Below, piece by piece: positions 1 to 7,931 of a stretch of DNA of 64,000 nt (its first letter is position 1; each line of letters starts with the position of its first letter). The notes beneath the pieces were generated by a model. That model was not told where the DNA came from and searched no databases. It saw nothing but the letters and a program-made list of their open reading frames with translations. The stretch is from NCBI GenBank assembly GCA_016297265.1, contig JAEDHB010000002.1:95427-159426 (forward strand), given 5' to 3'. This DNA is from Butyrivibrio sp. GTDB lineage: Bacteria > Bacillota > Clostridia > Lachnospirales > Lachnospiraceae. The translations under genes and the position numbers were made by a program.

Positions 1-252
1 ATATTTGGGTCTCAAATCCGAATCTGCGCCCATGGATTTTGCCTTTCCTGTCTTGACCGTCTTTGTTAAAAACTCCTTGTCACACATCGGGCACTTTACT
101 TTTTTATCAAAAATATAATCCGTTTCTTTTATTTCCGGTATGATAACGCTTGAGTTATCTGTTTTTTCCTCGGTTTTTTCCTCTTCGTATATATTCACCG
201 AAGATAAGCCCACCAGTCCCATGGACTCAAGTCCTGAAAAAATATCACTCAT
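1..252 (-). CDS. DUF2225 family protein (3' part cut by window edge)
   Basis: The open frame starts at an ATG at 252-250 and runs off the left edge after 84 codons, so only the N-terminal part is visible. It begins with a short acidic lead rich in Glu/Lys/Thr. It then shows a Cys-x2-Cys pair in 'KCPMCDKEF' followed by 'KTVKTGKAK' and 'DLRPKY'. This arrangement is characteristic, from memory of the family, of DUF2225, a clostridial family of unknown function in which the cysteine pair probably binds metal and is followed by a helical-repeat C-terminus. It lies 21 bases downstream of glnS on the same strand, so the two may be co-transcribed. The function is unknown. Confidence 0.75.
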   Translation of the reverse strand, partial: MSDIFSGLESMGLVGLSSVNIYEEEKTEEKTDNSSVIIPEIKETDYIFDKKVKCPMCDKEFLTKTVKTGKAKSMGADSDLRPKY

Positions 253-273
253 ATTGTACCTCCAACATATGCA

Positions 274-1935
274 TTATTTGGGTAATTTAAATGAACTCTT
301 AAGTGAAACAATTCTGTTAAAAACAAGATTATCAGCTCTCGAATCCTTGCAATCCACGCAAAAATATCCGTTTCGCACGAACTGAAAACTATCATATGCC
401 TTTGCCGAAGTTAATGATGGTTCCACATAACATTCAACAGTGGTTAACGAATTCGGATTAAGATTGAGGCTTCCGTCCTCGTTGTACACACCCTTCTCCT
501 CATCAATGATATTCTCATAAAGTCTGGCCGTCGCCTTAACAGCATCCGGTGCACTGACCCAGTGTATGGTACCCTTAACCTTGCGCCCCTCAAAGCCCGA
601 ACCGCTCTTTGTCTCCGGATCGTAGGTGCAATGCACCTCGGTAATATTACCATTTTCGTCCTTTACACAACCTGTGCAGGTCACAAAATAAGCATTCATG
701 AGTCTTACTTCATTGCCGGGGAACAATCTGTAATACTTTTTAGGTGGCTCCTCCATAAAATCTTCACGCTCAATATAGAGTTCCCTGCCAAACGGAACCT
801 TTCTTTTGCCAAGTTCCGGATTTTCAAGATTATTATCCACATCAAGCATCTCCGTCTGTCCTTCCGGATAGTTGTCAATGATGAGCTTAACAGGATCAAG
901 AATTGCCATAACACGAGGCTTTTTAAGTTTCAGGTCCTCTCTTATGCAATACTCAAGCATCGGATATTCCACGGAGCCGTTTGCCTTTGTAACTCCGACA
1001 ATATCAACAAATTTTCTGATTGACTCAGGTGTAAATCCCCTTCTTCTGAGTGCCGCAAGGGATACCAGTCTTGGGTCATCCCATCCATCAACAATGCCGT
1101 CTTCCACAAGCTTCTTGATATATCTTTTACCGGTAACAACATTGGTAAGATATAATTTTGCAAACTCAATCTGCTTTGGCGGATTCTCGTATTCCAGTTC
1201 AGTTACTACCCAGTCATACAATGGTCTGTGATCCTCAAACTCCAATGTACAGATGGAATGTGTAATTCCCTCCGTTGCATCCTCAATAGGATGGGCAAAA
1301 TCATACATTGGATATATACACCAGGCATCCTTCTGTCTGTGATGATACTGATGTGCCACTCTGTATATTATCGGGTCTCTCATATTGATATTCGGCGATG
1401 ACATATCAATTTTAGCCCTTAATACCTTCTCACCGTCGGCATATTTGCCATTCTTCATATTTTCAAAAAGCTCAAGGTTTTCCTCAATGGTTCTGTCGCG
1501 GTACGGACTGTTTTTGCCCGGTTCCGTGAGTGTTCCCCTGTATTCCTTAATCTCATCGGCAGTCAGGTCGCAAACATATGCCTTACCCTTCTTGATGAGC
1601 TTAACAGCTGCTTCATACATAATCTGAAAATAATCAGAAGCAAAAAATAATCTATCCTCATAATCTGCTCCAAGCCATTCAACATCGGCCTTGATTGATT
1701 CAACGAACTCATCCTTCTCCTTGGTTGGGTTGGTATCATCAAATCTCATATTGAACTGTCCGCCGTATTCCTTTGCCAGTCCGTAATTCAAAAGAATTGA
1801 TTTGGCATGTCCAATATGTAAATATCCGTTTGGCTCAGGCGGAAATCTTGTCTTGACCACCTTGCAATGGCCTTCCTCTATATCCTTATCAATTATCTGC
1901 TCGATAAAATTCTTTGACAATACTTCATTATCCAT
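274..1935 (-). CDS. glnS: glutaminyl-tRNA synthetase
   Basis: This 553-residue cytosolic class Ic enzyme charges tRNA-Gln with glutamine using ATP. The N-terminal catalytic domain carries the HIGH-type signature '[16 protein letters not shown]'. The GlnRS-specific 'GWDDPR' and 'LRRRG' motifs follow, and the KMSKS-equivalent loop reads 'VVTGKRY'. The C-terminal half is the beta-barrel anticodon-binding domain. I chose the ATG at 1935 because GGAGGAA (1941-1947) sits 5 bases upstream; an in-frame ATG at 1956 lacks this. Many Firmicutes make Gln-tRNA through GatCAB instead, so a dedicated GlnRS fits a Lachnospiraceae-type genome. The gene is divergent from the T-box unit and has its own promoter at 1972-2000. 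Confidence 0.97.
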   Translation of the reverse strand: MDNEVLSKNFIEQIIDKDIEEGHCKVVKTRFPPEPNGYLHIGHAKSILLNYGLAKEYGGQFNMRFDDTNPTKEKDEFVESIKADVEWLGADYEDRLFFASDYFQIMYEAAVKLIKKGKAYVCDLTADEIKEYRGTLTEPGKNSPYRDRTIEENLELFENMKNGKYADGEKVLRAKIDMSSPNINMRDPIIYRVAHQYHHRQKDAWCIYPMYDFAHPIEDATEGITHSICTLEFEDHRPLYDWVVTELEYENPPKQIEFAKLYLTNVVTGKRYIKKLVEDGIVDGWDDPRLVSLAALRRRGFTPESIRKFVDIVGVTKANGSVEYPMLEYCIREDLKLKKPRVMAILDPVKLIIDNYPEGQTEMLDVDNNLENPELGKRKVPFGRELYIEREDFMEEPPKKYYRLFPGNEVRLMNAYFVTCTGCVKDENGNITEVHCTYDPETKSGSGFEGRKVKGTIHWVSAPDAVKATARLYENIIDEEKGVYNEDGSLNLNPNSLTTVECYVEPSLTSAKAYDSFQFVRNGYFCVDCKDSRADNLVFNRIVSLKSSFKLPK

Positions 1936-1971
1936 TATAATTCCTCCAAGTAGCATTAATATCCACTCTCA

Positions 1972-2000
1972 ATAATATCAAAAAAAATACATTTTTACAA
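1972..2000 (-). promoter_or_regulatory. sigma-A-type promoter for glnS
   Basis: On the minus strand TTGTAA and TATTAT are separated by exactly 17 bases, about 37 bases upstream of the glnS start codon. It lies back to back with the T-box promoter, so the 1936-2397 gap is a divergent control region. Confidence 0.55.
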
Positions 2001-2042
2001 TGAAAAAATTATCCAAATAGTGCACATATTCCCCTATTTCTA

Positions 2043-2071
2043 TTGACATTTGCATTCTCTTGGAATAAAAT
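2043..2071 (+). promoter_or_regulatory. sigma-A promoter for the T-box/permease/tyrS transcript
   Basis: TTGACA (2043-2048) and TAAAAT (2066-2071) are separated by 17 bases, a near-consensus promoter. Transcription would start near 2078, directly before the T-box leader. Confidence 0.75.
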
Positions 2072-2077
2072 CGTATG

Positions 2078-2365
2078 CATAGCAAATATGATACCCAAAA
2101 GCAATGACGGGAATAAGTAGTTTTCAGAGGAGCCAACAGAAAGTTGCCGGTTGATGAGAGGCACAGGTTAATCTCCTAACGAATACCTCCCCAAGCTTTG
2201 CACCGAACCGACAGTAGGCTGCAACGGTGTGACTACCGTTACCAGGTCAGAGTATTGCCGCAAGCAGTACTTGTTGAGATTACAGTTGAGAAGCTGTAAT
2301 GAACGAAGGTGGTACCGCGATAATTCGCCCTTTGGATTATAATAATCCAAGGGGCTTTTTATTTT
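2078..2365 (+). ncRNA. T-box leader RNA, tyrosine specifier
   Basis: The leader carries the near-invariant T-box sequence 'AACGAAGGTGGTACCGCG' (about 2302-2319). It pairs with the free acceptor end of uncharged tRNA to favour an antiterminator. The antiterminator overlaps a terminator made of GCCCTTTGGATTA (2327-2339) and its partner (2343-2355) followed by TTTTTATTTT. Upstream, stem I contains 'GAATACC', whose TAC (2184-2186) is the expected specifier codon for Tyr, matching tyrS downstream. Low charging of tRNA-Tyr would therefore turn on the permease gene and tyrS. The 5' end is inferred from the promoter; the specifier call is based on position and context. Confidence 0.9.
2327..2365 (+). 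terminator. T-box-controlled intrinsic terminator
   Basis: A 13-pair stem (2327-2339 with 2343-2355, including one G-U pair) is followed by a T-rich tract. It is mutually exclusive with the antiterminator that contains the T-box sequence, so it is a regulated attenuator rather than a gene-end terminator. Confidence 0.85.
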
Positions 2366-2397
2366 CTAATGAACCCCGACATTATTGAGACCGGGAG

Positions 2398-3522
2398 GTG
2401 TTCCGTATTCGCGAAATAACTGCATTTTTCAAAAAAGAGGCTGTTCTGTGCATTGCCGTGATTCTTGCGGTAATTTCAATGTTTTTTGTACCTCCTGACG
2501 GAAAGTACATTGACTACATTGATTTCAGGACGCTTTCCATTCTGTTCTGCCTTATGGCAGTCATGTCGGGATTACGGGAAATCGGTGTCTTTGACAGGCT
2601 TTCGGCTGCTCTGGTAAAAAAATGCAACAGCCTTCCCGGAATAACCATTATTTTGAATCTGCTCTGCTTTTTTCTGTCAATGGTTATCACCAATGATGTT
2701 GCACTGCTTACCTTTGTTCCTTTCGCATTGGTCATTCTCAAAATGATTAATGTTAAAAAGGGGTATCCTGCCATATTAATAATAATGCTCACGATTTCGG
2801 CAAATATGGGCAGTATGCTCACACCCCTTGGCAATCCCCAGAACCTGTATCTCTATGGCAGGGCAGGATTAAGCTTTGCAGAATTTATCAAAATAATGCT
2901 GCCATATACAGCGCTTGCATTGCTGGTACTAATGGGTTGGATTATGATATATTGCAGGAAGGGTGAAAAAATATCCGTCAGCCTTCCGGACACAAAACCC
3001 GTCAGCACTACCAAACTGGCAATTTACAGCCTGTTATTTATAGTAAGCCTTCTGGCTGTATTAAGAATATATTCTTATCTTATCCCACTGATTGCAGTGA
3101 TAATCCTTATGGCAGTTTTTGATTACAAAAATTATCTGCGCATCGATTATTCGCTGTTACTTACCTTTGTGGCATTCTTTGTTTTCATCGGCAACATGGG
3201 AAGACTTCCTGTTTTCAAGGGTTTCCTTGAAGAAATCGTCAACAACCATGTAATTGCCACAGGAATTATTTCAAGTCAGGTGATAAGCAATGTCCCTGCC
3301 GCTCTGCTTCTGTCCGGATTTACCGAAAGTTATCGAAATCTTCTGGTTGCCGTCAATCTGGGCGGATTGGGAACACTGATTGCCTCCATGGCAAGTCTTA
3401 TTTCATACAAGATATATGTTAAGGAAAACATAGGCTCAAAAGGTCGCTATCTGCTGTTCTTTTCAATAGCAAATATCTGTTTTCTAATCATACTTATCGC
3501 ATTAAATATTATTATTAGTTAA
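2398..3522 (+). CDS. ion-transporter-superfamily (ArsB/NhaD/CitMHS-like) permease, T-box controlled
   Basis: A polytopic membrane protein of about 374 residues with roughly ten hydrophobic segments. Both repeat signatures of the ion-transporter superfamily are visible: 'ITNDVALLTFVPF' and 'TPLGNPQNLY' in the first half, and 'SNVPAALLLS' in the second. The substrate cannot be read from sequence. Because it lies between a Tyr T-box and tyrS, with 15 bases to tyrS, tyrosine or a related compound is a reasonable inference. The start is uncertain. The GTG at 2398 overlaps its own GGGAGG (2393-2398), which is too close to act as its ribosome site. An in-frame ATT at 2407 sits at the usual distance. 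It is shorter than most arsenite or citrate relatives. Confidence 0.8.
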   Translation: MFRIREITAFFKKEAVLCIAVILAVISMFFVPPDGKYIDYIDFRTLSILFCLMAVMSGLREIGVFDRLSAALVKKCNSLPGITIILNLLCFFLSMVITNDVALLTFVPFALVILKMINVKKGYPAILIIMLTISANMGSMLTPLGNPQNLYLYGRAGLSFAEFIKIMLPYTALALLVLMGWIMIYCRKGEKISVSLPDTKPVSTTKLAIYSLLFIVSLLAVLRIYSYLIPLIAVIILMAVFDYKNYLRIDYSLLLTFVAFFVFIGNMGRLPVFKGFLEEIVNNHVIATGIISSQVISNVPAALLLSGFTESYRNLLVAVNLGGLGTLIASMASLISYKIYVKENIGSKGRYLLFFSIANICFLIILIALNIIIS

Positions 3523-3537
3523 AGGAGACTAACAAAT

Positions 3538-4755
3538 ATGGGAATTTATGAAGAACTTCAGGCCAGAGGCCTCATTGCACAGGTAACTGACGAAGCACTC
3601 ATCAGAGACCTTATCAACACGGGAAAAGCTGTATTCTACATCGGCTTTGATCCTACTGCTGACAGCCTTCATGTAGGACATTTCATGGCTCTCTGCCTTA
3701 TGAAAAGACTTCAGGAAGCAGGCAACAAGCCTATCGCGCTCATCGGCGGCGGCACGGCAATGATTGGCGATCCAAGCGGGCGCAACGATATGCGTACAAT
3801 GATGACAAAGGAAACCATCGACCACAATGTTGAGTGTTTTAAAAAACAAATGAGCCGTTTTATTGATTTTTCTGACGGAAAAGCGCTTCTCGTCAACAAT
3901 GCCGACTGGCTTCTTGATCTCAACTATGTTGATGTATTAAGAGAAATCGGTCCACACTTTTCAGTTAACAGAATGCTCACAGCAGAATGCTACAAACAGC
4001 GCATGGAAAAGGGACTTTCCTTCCTTGAATTCAACTACATGATTATGCAGAGTTTTGACTTTTATACACTTTTCCAAAAATACGGCTGCAATCTTCAATT
4101 TGGCGGTGATGACCAGTGGAGCAATATGCTTGGCGGTACTGAACTTATCCGTCGTAAACTTGGCAAAGATGCTTCCGCTATGACAATCACCCTCCTTCTC
4201 AATTCCGAAGGCAAAAAAATGGGCAAAACCCAAAAGGGTGCCGTATGGCTCGCCCCTGAAAAGACATCACCTTATGAATTTTTCCAGTACTGGAGAAATG
4301 TCGATGACGCTGATGTTATCAAGTGTCTTAAAATGCTCACTTTCCTTCCTTTGGAAGAAATCAGCAAGATGGAAGCCTGGGAAGGAAGCCAGCTCAATGA
4401 AGCAAAAGAAATACTTGCATACGAGCTTACAGGACTTGTTCACGGAAATGAGGAAGCTGCAAAGGCACGCGAAGCAGCCCGTCAGGCATTTGGCGCCGGT
4501 GATATGACCAATCTTCCTACAGCAACCGTATCCGAGGATGATTTCAGAGACGGATCCGTTGATCTTATCACTCTCCTTGTTGTTGGCGGTTTATGCACTA
4601 CCCGTTCAGATGCACGACGCAATATTGAACAGGGCGGCGTTACAGTTAACGGTGAAAAGGAAACTGATTTCAGAAAGACATACACCAAAGAGGATTTCGG
4701 CGACGGTATCGTAATCAAAAGAGGTAAAAAGAATTTTAAGAAATTGGTATTATAG
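3538..4755 (+). CDS. tyrS: tyrosyl-tRNA synthetase
   Basis: This 405-residue cytosolic class Ic enzyme joins tyrosine to tRNA-Tyr. The HIGH-type motif is 'HVGHF' near residue 44, the tRNA/Tyr pocket shows 'QFGGDDQWSN', and the KMSKS-type loop is 'KMGKT'. An S4 RNA-binding domain lies at the C-terminus ('TRSDARRNIEQGGVTVNG'). The length is normal for bacterial TyrRS. AAAGGAG precedes the ATG at 3538. It is the second gene of the T-box unit, so it is expected to be induced when tRNA-Tyr is uncharged. Confidence 0.98.
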   Translation: MGIYEELQARGLIAQVTDEALIRDLINTGKAVFYIGFDPTADSLHVGHFMALCLMKRLQEAGNKPIALIGGGTAMIGDPSGRNDMRTMMTKETIDHNVECFKKQMSRFIDFSDGKALLVNNADWLLDLNYVDVLREIGPHFSVNRMLTAECYKQRMEKGLSFLEFNYMIMQSFDFYTLFQKYGCNLQFGGDDQWSNMLGGTELIRRKLGKDASAMTITLLLNSEGKKMGKTQKGAVWLAPEKTSPYEFFQYWRNVDDADVIKCLKMLTFLPLEEISKMEAWEGSQLNEAKEILAYELTGLVHGNEEAAKAREAARQAFGAGDMTNLPTATVSEDDFRDGSVDLITLLVVGGLCTTRSDARRNIEQGGVTVNGEKETDFRKTYTKEDFGDGIVIKRGKKNFKKLVL

Positions 4756-4767
4756 GGTATACGCAGT

Positions 4768-4805
4768 AAGGGCACTGAAAATAATTCAGTGCCCTTATTT
4801 TATAT
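4768..4805 (+). terminator. intrinsic terminator after tyrS
   Basis: A perfect 12-pair stem (4768-4779 with 4785-4796) has a 5-base loop and is followed by ATTTTATAT. It separates tyrS from the convergent minus-strand aminotransferase gene. Confidence 0.85.
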
Positions 4806-4808
4806 AGA

Positions 4809-5927
4809 CTATTTACTTTTCAATTCAATAATATGAGAACATATCCTTTCCACTTGTTCCATCGTAAGGTCTGCAAAGAGTGGTAATGTAAGAACCTTAA
4901 GCGAAATATCTGTAGCAACCGGTAAATCATCATTATCGTGAGCACCATCAAAATACTCAAATGAGCTTGTAAGCGGATAGAAATATTTTCTGCTGAAAAT
5001 AGAATAATTATGAAGATGATTGTAAATATCATCTCTGGATGCTCCAAACTTTTCAGGATCAACAACTATTGGAAAATATGCCGAATTGAATTTAACATTG
5101 TCCTGAATTACGGGCAATGTGATTCCATCAACCACTCCCAATAATTCTCTGTATTTCGCAACAACCATACTGCGTTTTTTGATCTCTCCGTCAACATGTT
5201 TCAGATTCAAAAGTCCCATTGCCGCCTGAAATTCATTCATCTTGGCATTTGGGCCAACCTCAGTAACTTCAACTTCATTCTTTATTCCAAAATTTTTAAG
5301 AAGATTCAATTTCTCAATAATTGACTTATCCTTGCAGGTTACAGCTCCTCCTTCTATAGTGTTATATACTTTTGTAGCATGAAAACTGAAAATCGAAGCA
5401 TCTCCAAAAGTTCCAATTCCACATCCATTGTATTCAATACCAAAAGCATGTGCTGCATCATAAATAACTTTAAGTCCGTACTTATCAGCAATTTCCTGAA
5501 TTCTGTCAACATCACAGATTGTTCCGTACACATGGACAGGAATAATTGCCGATGTTTTGTCAGTGATTAACTCTTCTATTTTGTTGACATCAATTGTATA
5601 TGTAACCGGATCGATATCGCAAAATACCGGGGTCAATCCATTTCTGAGAATTGCGTTTGTTGTTGATGCAAATGTAAATGGTGTTGTTATTACCTCACCG
5701 GTTAATCCCATTGCTTCAATGACCAATTCAAGTGCCATATGCCCATTAGAAAACAATGTAATTTCAGGTACCTTAAGATAATCCTTCAATTCATTTTCCA
5801 ATCTCTGGTATTTTTCTCCTCTGTTAGTAAGCCATCTGCTGTCCCAAATCGAGCGGATTTCCTCAATGAATTCTTCCAAGTCCGGCATTGAAGATTTAGT
5901 AACAAGTATTTTTTCTTCCTGACTCAT
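4809..5927 (-). CDS. DegT/DnrJ/EryC1/StrS sugar-nucleotide aminotransferase (VioA-like)
   Basis: A PLP enzyme of 372 residues that transfers an amino group to a keto-sugar nucleotide. The Schiff-base lysine is Lys186 in 'SFHATKVYNTIEGG', and 'DAAHAFG' near residue 158 holds the PLP-pyridine aspartate. This block resembles the VioA/FdtB group, which aminates dTDP-4-keto-6-deoxyhexoses. The ATG at 5927 was chosen over an ATG at 5963 because GGAGGAG lies 10 bases before it. It is the last gene after a GtrB-like transferase and GtrA, with a single base between the GtrA stop and this start. The partner acetyltransferase is at 7360-7929. The exact sugar is an inference. Confidence 0.88.
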   Translation of the reverse strand: MSQEEKILVTKSSMPDLEEFIEEIRSIWDSRWLTNRGEKYQRLENELKDYLKVPEITLFSNGHMALELVIEAMGLTGEVITTPFTFASTTNAILRNGLTPVFCDIDPVTYTIDVNKIEELITDKTSAIIPVHVYGTICDVDRIQEIADKYGLKVIYDAAHAFGIEYNGCGIGTFGDASIFSFHATKVYNTIEGGAVTCKDKSIIEKLNLLKNFGIKNEVEVTEVGPNAKMNEFQAAMGLLNLKHVDGEIKKRSMVVAKYRELLGVVDGITLPVIQDNVKFNSAYFPIVVDPEKFGASRDDIYNHLHNYSIFSRKYFYPLTSSFEYFDGAHDNDDLPVATDISLKVLTLPLFADLTMEQVERICSHIIELKSK

Positions 5928-5928
5928 A

Positions 5929-6348
5929 TTAATTTTTCTCCTCCGTTTTTTTCTTAAATACAATTAATTTCATCAAAACAAATGTTACAGGAATTCCAAT
6001 AGCTGACGCTAAAATGATACCGATATATCTGTTTAATCCAAGAACATTATATGTCAGAAGAAATATCAAATTCTGAATTACAAAATTAGGTGCATATGAT
6101 AAACAGAATTTCAAATATTTAATAAATGTTAGCTTTTTATCCTTAAAAGTAAAAAGGCTATTCAATACATACGATATTGCTAAACTCGGAATATAGCTTA
6201 CAACATAAGCAATATTTGCATTCATAATATTGGATAACACTGTCGGAATCCATAATCCATTCAATGTATTAATACCACCTACAATGATGAATTTTACAAA
6301 TTCCATATTTAAAAATAATATCTTAATCCTCTGTAGTATTCTTTTCAT
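5929..6348 (-). CDS. GtrA-family small polytopic membrane protein
   Basis: About 139 residues with four membrane-spanning segments and the family start 'FVKFIIVGGINTLNG'; 'YVLNSLFTFK' follows the second helix pair. GtrA proteins are thought to flip undecaprenyl-phosphate-linked sugars or assist their transfer, usually beside a GtrB-type transferase, as here. The frame opens at a GTG (6363). The ATG at 6348 is preferred because AAGGGG lies at normal distance. It overlaps the upstream transferase gene by 26 bases, which suggests translational coupling. Confidence 0.87.
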   Translation of the reverse strand: MKRILQRIKILFLNMEFVKFIIVGGINTLNGLWIPTVLSNIMNANIAYVVSYIPSLAISYVLNSLFTFKDKKLTFIKYLKFCLSYAPNFVIQNLIFLLTYNVLGLNRYIGIILASAIGIPVTFVLMKLIVFKKKTEEKN

Positions 6349-7297
6349 CGCCATCCCCTTCACAGTTCACTGTATTTCTAACACTTGTTCTGCTAAGCCC
6401 GCTGGCAGAGAGAAATAATCTTCCAATATATTCTCCAATAATTCCGATGCCAATCAGAATTACACCTGAGAAGAAGATTGTTGCACAAATAAGAGATGTC
6501 CAACCCGTCATTTTAGTTCCGTTAACCAACTGCAAAATAACGAGAACAACTATTAATACCAGTGATAACAGAGCGATTATCAAGCCAAAAAAGGTTGCAA
6601 TTCTAAGAGGTTTAACTGAGAAGTTAAGCAATCCGTTCATCCATAATCCAAGCAGCTTTTTAAATGTATAATTTGACTTACCATTCGTTCTTGGTCTGTG
6701 ATCAACTTCAAGGTTACCGACATGGCTGGTAGTTGCAAAAATGATACCATATAAATACGGATAATTATTCTTGTACTTAATCATTGCTTCTTTAACCATT
6801 TTACGCATAATGAAAAAGCTGTTAATTGTAATATTCTTAGGTTTATCTATCATTATTTCAGTCATTTTGGAATTAATCTTACTTCCAAGAAGTCTGAACC
6901 AACTTTCTTTATGTTCCTTATACTTAGCAAATACGACATCAAGATCCCTGTCTTTAAGTTCCTTAAGCATTCTGGGTATCTCATACGCAGGCATTTGAAA
7001 ATCGTCATCCATTTCTACTATATAATCACCGGTTGCATAAGTATATCCTTCCATTACAGCATTAGTCTGACCGGAATTCTTCGCTAACTCGACAATTTTT
7101 ATATGTTTATCATGTTGTGCAATTTCTTTTACAATTTCAAGGACATTATCCGGACCGCAATCATTAACAAGAACTACTTCATAGTCATAGTCACTTGATA
7201 TCTTGGTCATTTCATCGCGTATCTCAGAAATAACATCCCTAATTGTCTTTTCAGAATTATACAAGCCAATTACAATAGATATTTTTTCTTTCTTCAT
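6323..7297 (-). CDS. GtrB/dolichol-phosphate-mannose-synthase-like glycosyltransferase family 2
   Basis: 324 residues with an N-terminal GT-A domain ('ISIVIGLYNSEKTI', nucleotide-binding 'DYIVEMDDDFQMP'). Two C-terminal membrane helices (about 230-255 and 265-290) give the classic GtrB/ArnC layout. Such enzymes load a sugar from a nucleotide donor onto undecaprenyl phosphate at the cytoplasmic membrane face. AAGGTGG precedes the ATG, and a promoter is visible at 7335-7363. With GtrA and an aminotransferase immediately downstream, the product is probably a lipid-linked amino sugar used to decorate a surface glycan. The sugar itself is not proven. Confidence 0.9.
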   Translation of the reverse strand: MKKEKISIVIGLYNSEKTIRDVISEIRDEMTKISSDYDYEVVLVNDCGPDNVLEIVKEIAQHDKHIKIVELAKNSGQTNAVMEGYTYATGDYIVEMDDDFQMPAYEIPRMLKELKDRDLDVVFAKYKEHKESWFRLLGSKINSKMTEIMIDKPKNITINSFFIMRKMVKEAMIKYKNNYPYLYGIIFATTSHVGNLEVDHRPRTNGKSNYTFKKLLGLWMNGLLNFSVKPLRIATFFGLIIALLSLVLIVVLVILQLVNGTKMTGWTSLICATIFFSGVILIGIGIIGEYIGRLFLSASGLSRTSVRNTVNCEGDGDEKNTTED

Positions 7298-7334
7298 AAG
7301 TTTACCACCTTATTATTAATAAAAATTATAATTT

Positions 7335-7363
7335 ATTCTATTAAAATACACTATCTTAGTCAA
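7335..7363 (-). promoter_or_regulatory. sigma-A promoter for the GtrB-GtrA-aminotransferase unit
   Basis: TTGACT and TAGAAT lie 17 bases apart on the minus strand. The -35 overlaps the stop codon of the preceding acetyltransferase gene, so the three downstream genes can be transcribed independently. Confidence 0.6.
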
Positions 7364-7929
7364 TTGTTTTCCATTTCTTTCATAAACTTTTGTTCCATAT
7401 TCAGCAATTCTCTGCTCCTCTCCTTCATTTTGTGAGCCGGAATTCCTACATTGATACTCCATTCCTCGGAATCACTGTTAATTAGCGAAAAACTACCAAA
7501 AGAACTGCCCTCTGCTATTCTGACCCCCGGCAAAACAACACATGAAGCGCCAATAATCGCATGTTTTCCGATATAAACAGGAGCACTTTTTACATTTTTG
7601 AATTTGTCCGGAATCATAGGGTTAGTCATCGTTTCCCCTGAATAATCATCACTTATACTATATACTGAAATTCTTGAAGACAAGTTCGCAAAATCTTCAA
7701 TGAATATACCATCCTTTCCGCCATACAATGCAGTAAAAGCAGCAATATGAATATAATCACCAATTTCTATATGTCCGCTAAGAATACAGAAATCATCAAT
7801 TCTCACATTATTTCCAATCGATATGTTTTCACATCCGTAAATGCTACTTTTTCTGCTTATAAAAACATTCTTTCCAATTTTACAAAATCCGAATTTCTTT
7901 AGTTCTTCCTCAGAATAGTAGCTGGTCAT
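7360..7929 (-). CDS. left-handed beta-helix sugar acetyltransferase (VioB-like)
   Basis: 189 residues with repeated hexapeptide turns ('ENISIGNNVRIDDFCIL', 'VYIGKHAIIGASCVVL') that build a left-handed beta-helix. The closing block 'GIPAHKMKERSRELL' is typical of acetyl-CoA-dependent sugar O- or N-acetyltransferases. The overall pattern resembles the acyltransferases that act on dTDP-4-amino-4,6-dideoxyglucose, fitting the VioA-like aminotransferase 1.4 kb away. The ATG at 7929 is preferred over 7935 because GAGG lies 7 bases before it. The start overlaps the previous gene's stop region, indicating coupling. Confidence 0.82.
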   Translation of the reverse strand: MTSYYSEEELKKFGFCKIGKNVFISRKSSIYGCENISIGNNVRIDDFCILSGHIEIGDYIHIAAFTALYGGKDGIFIEDFANLSSRISVYSISDDYSGETMTNPMIPDKFKNVKSAPVYIGKHAIIGASCVVLPGVRIAEGSSFGSFSLINSDSEEWSINVGIPAHKMKERSRELLNMEQKFMKEMENN

Positions 7930-7931
7930 TT

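Noticed and set aside
2168..2350. Minus-strand 60-codon frame across the T-box region
   Set aside because: It is the complement of a structured leader RNA; codon content is random and no ribosome site exists.
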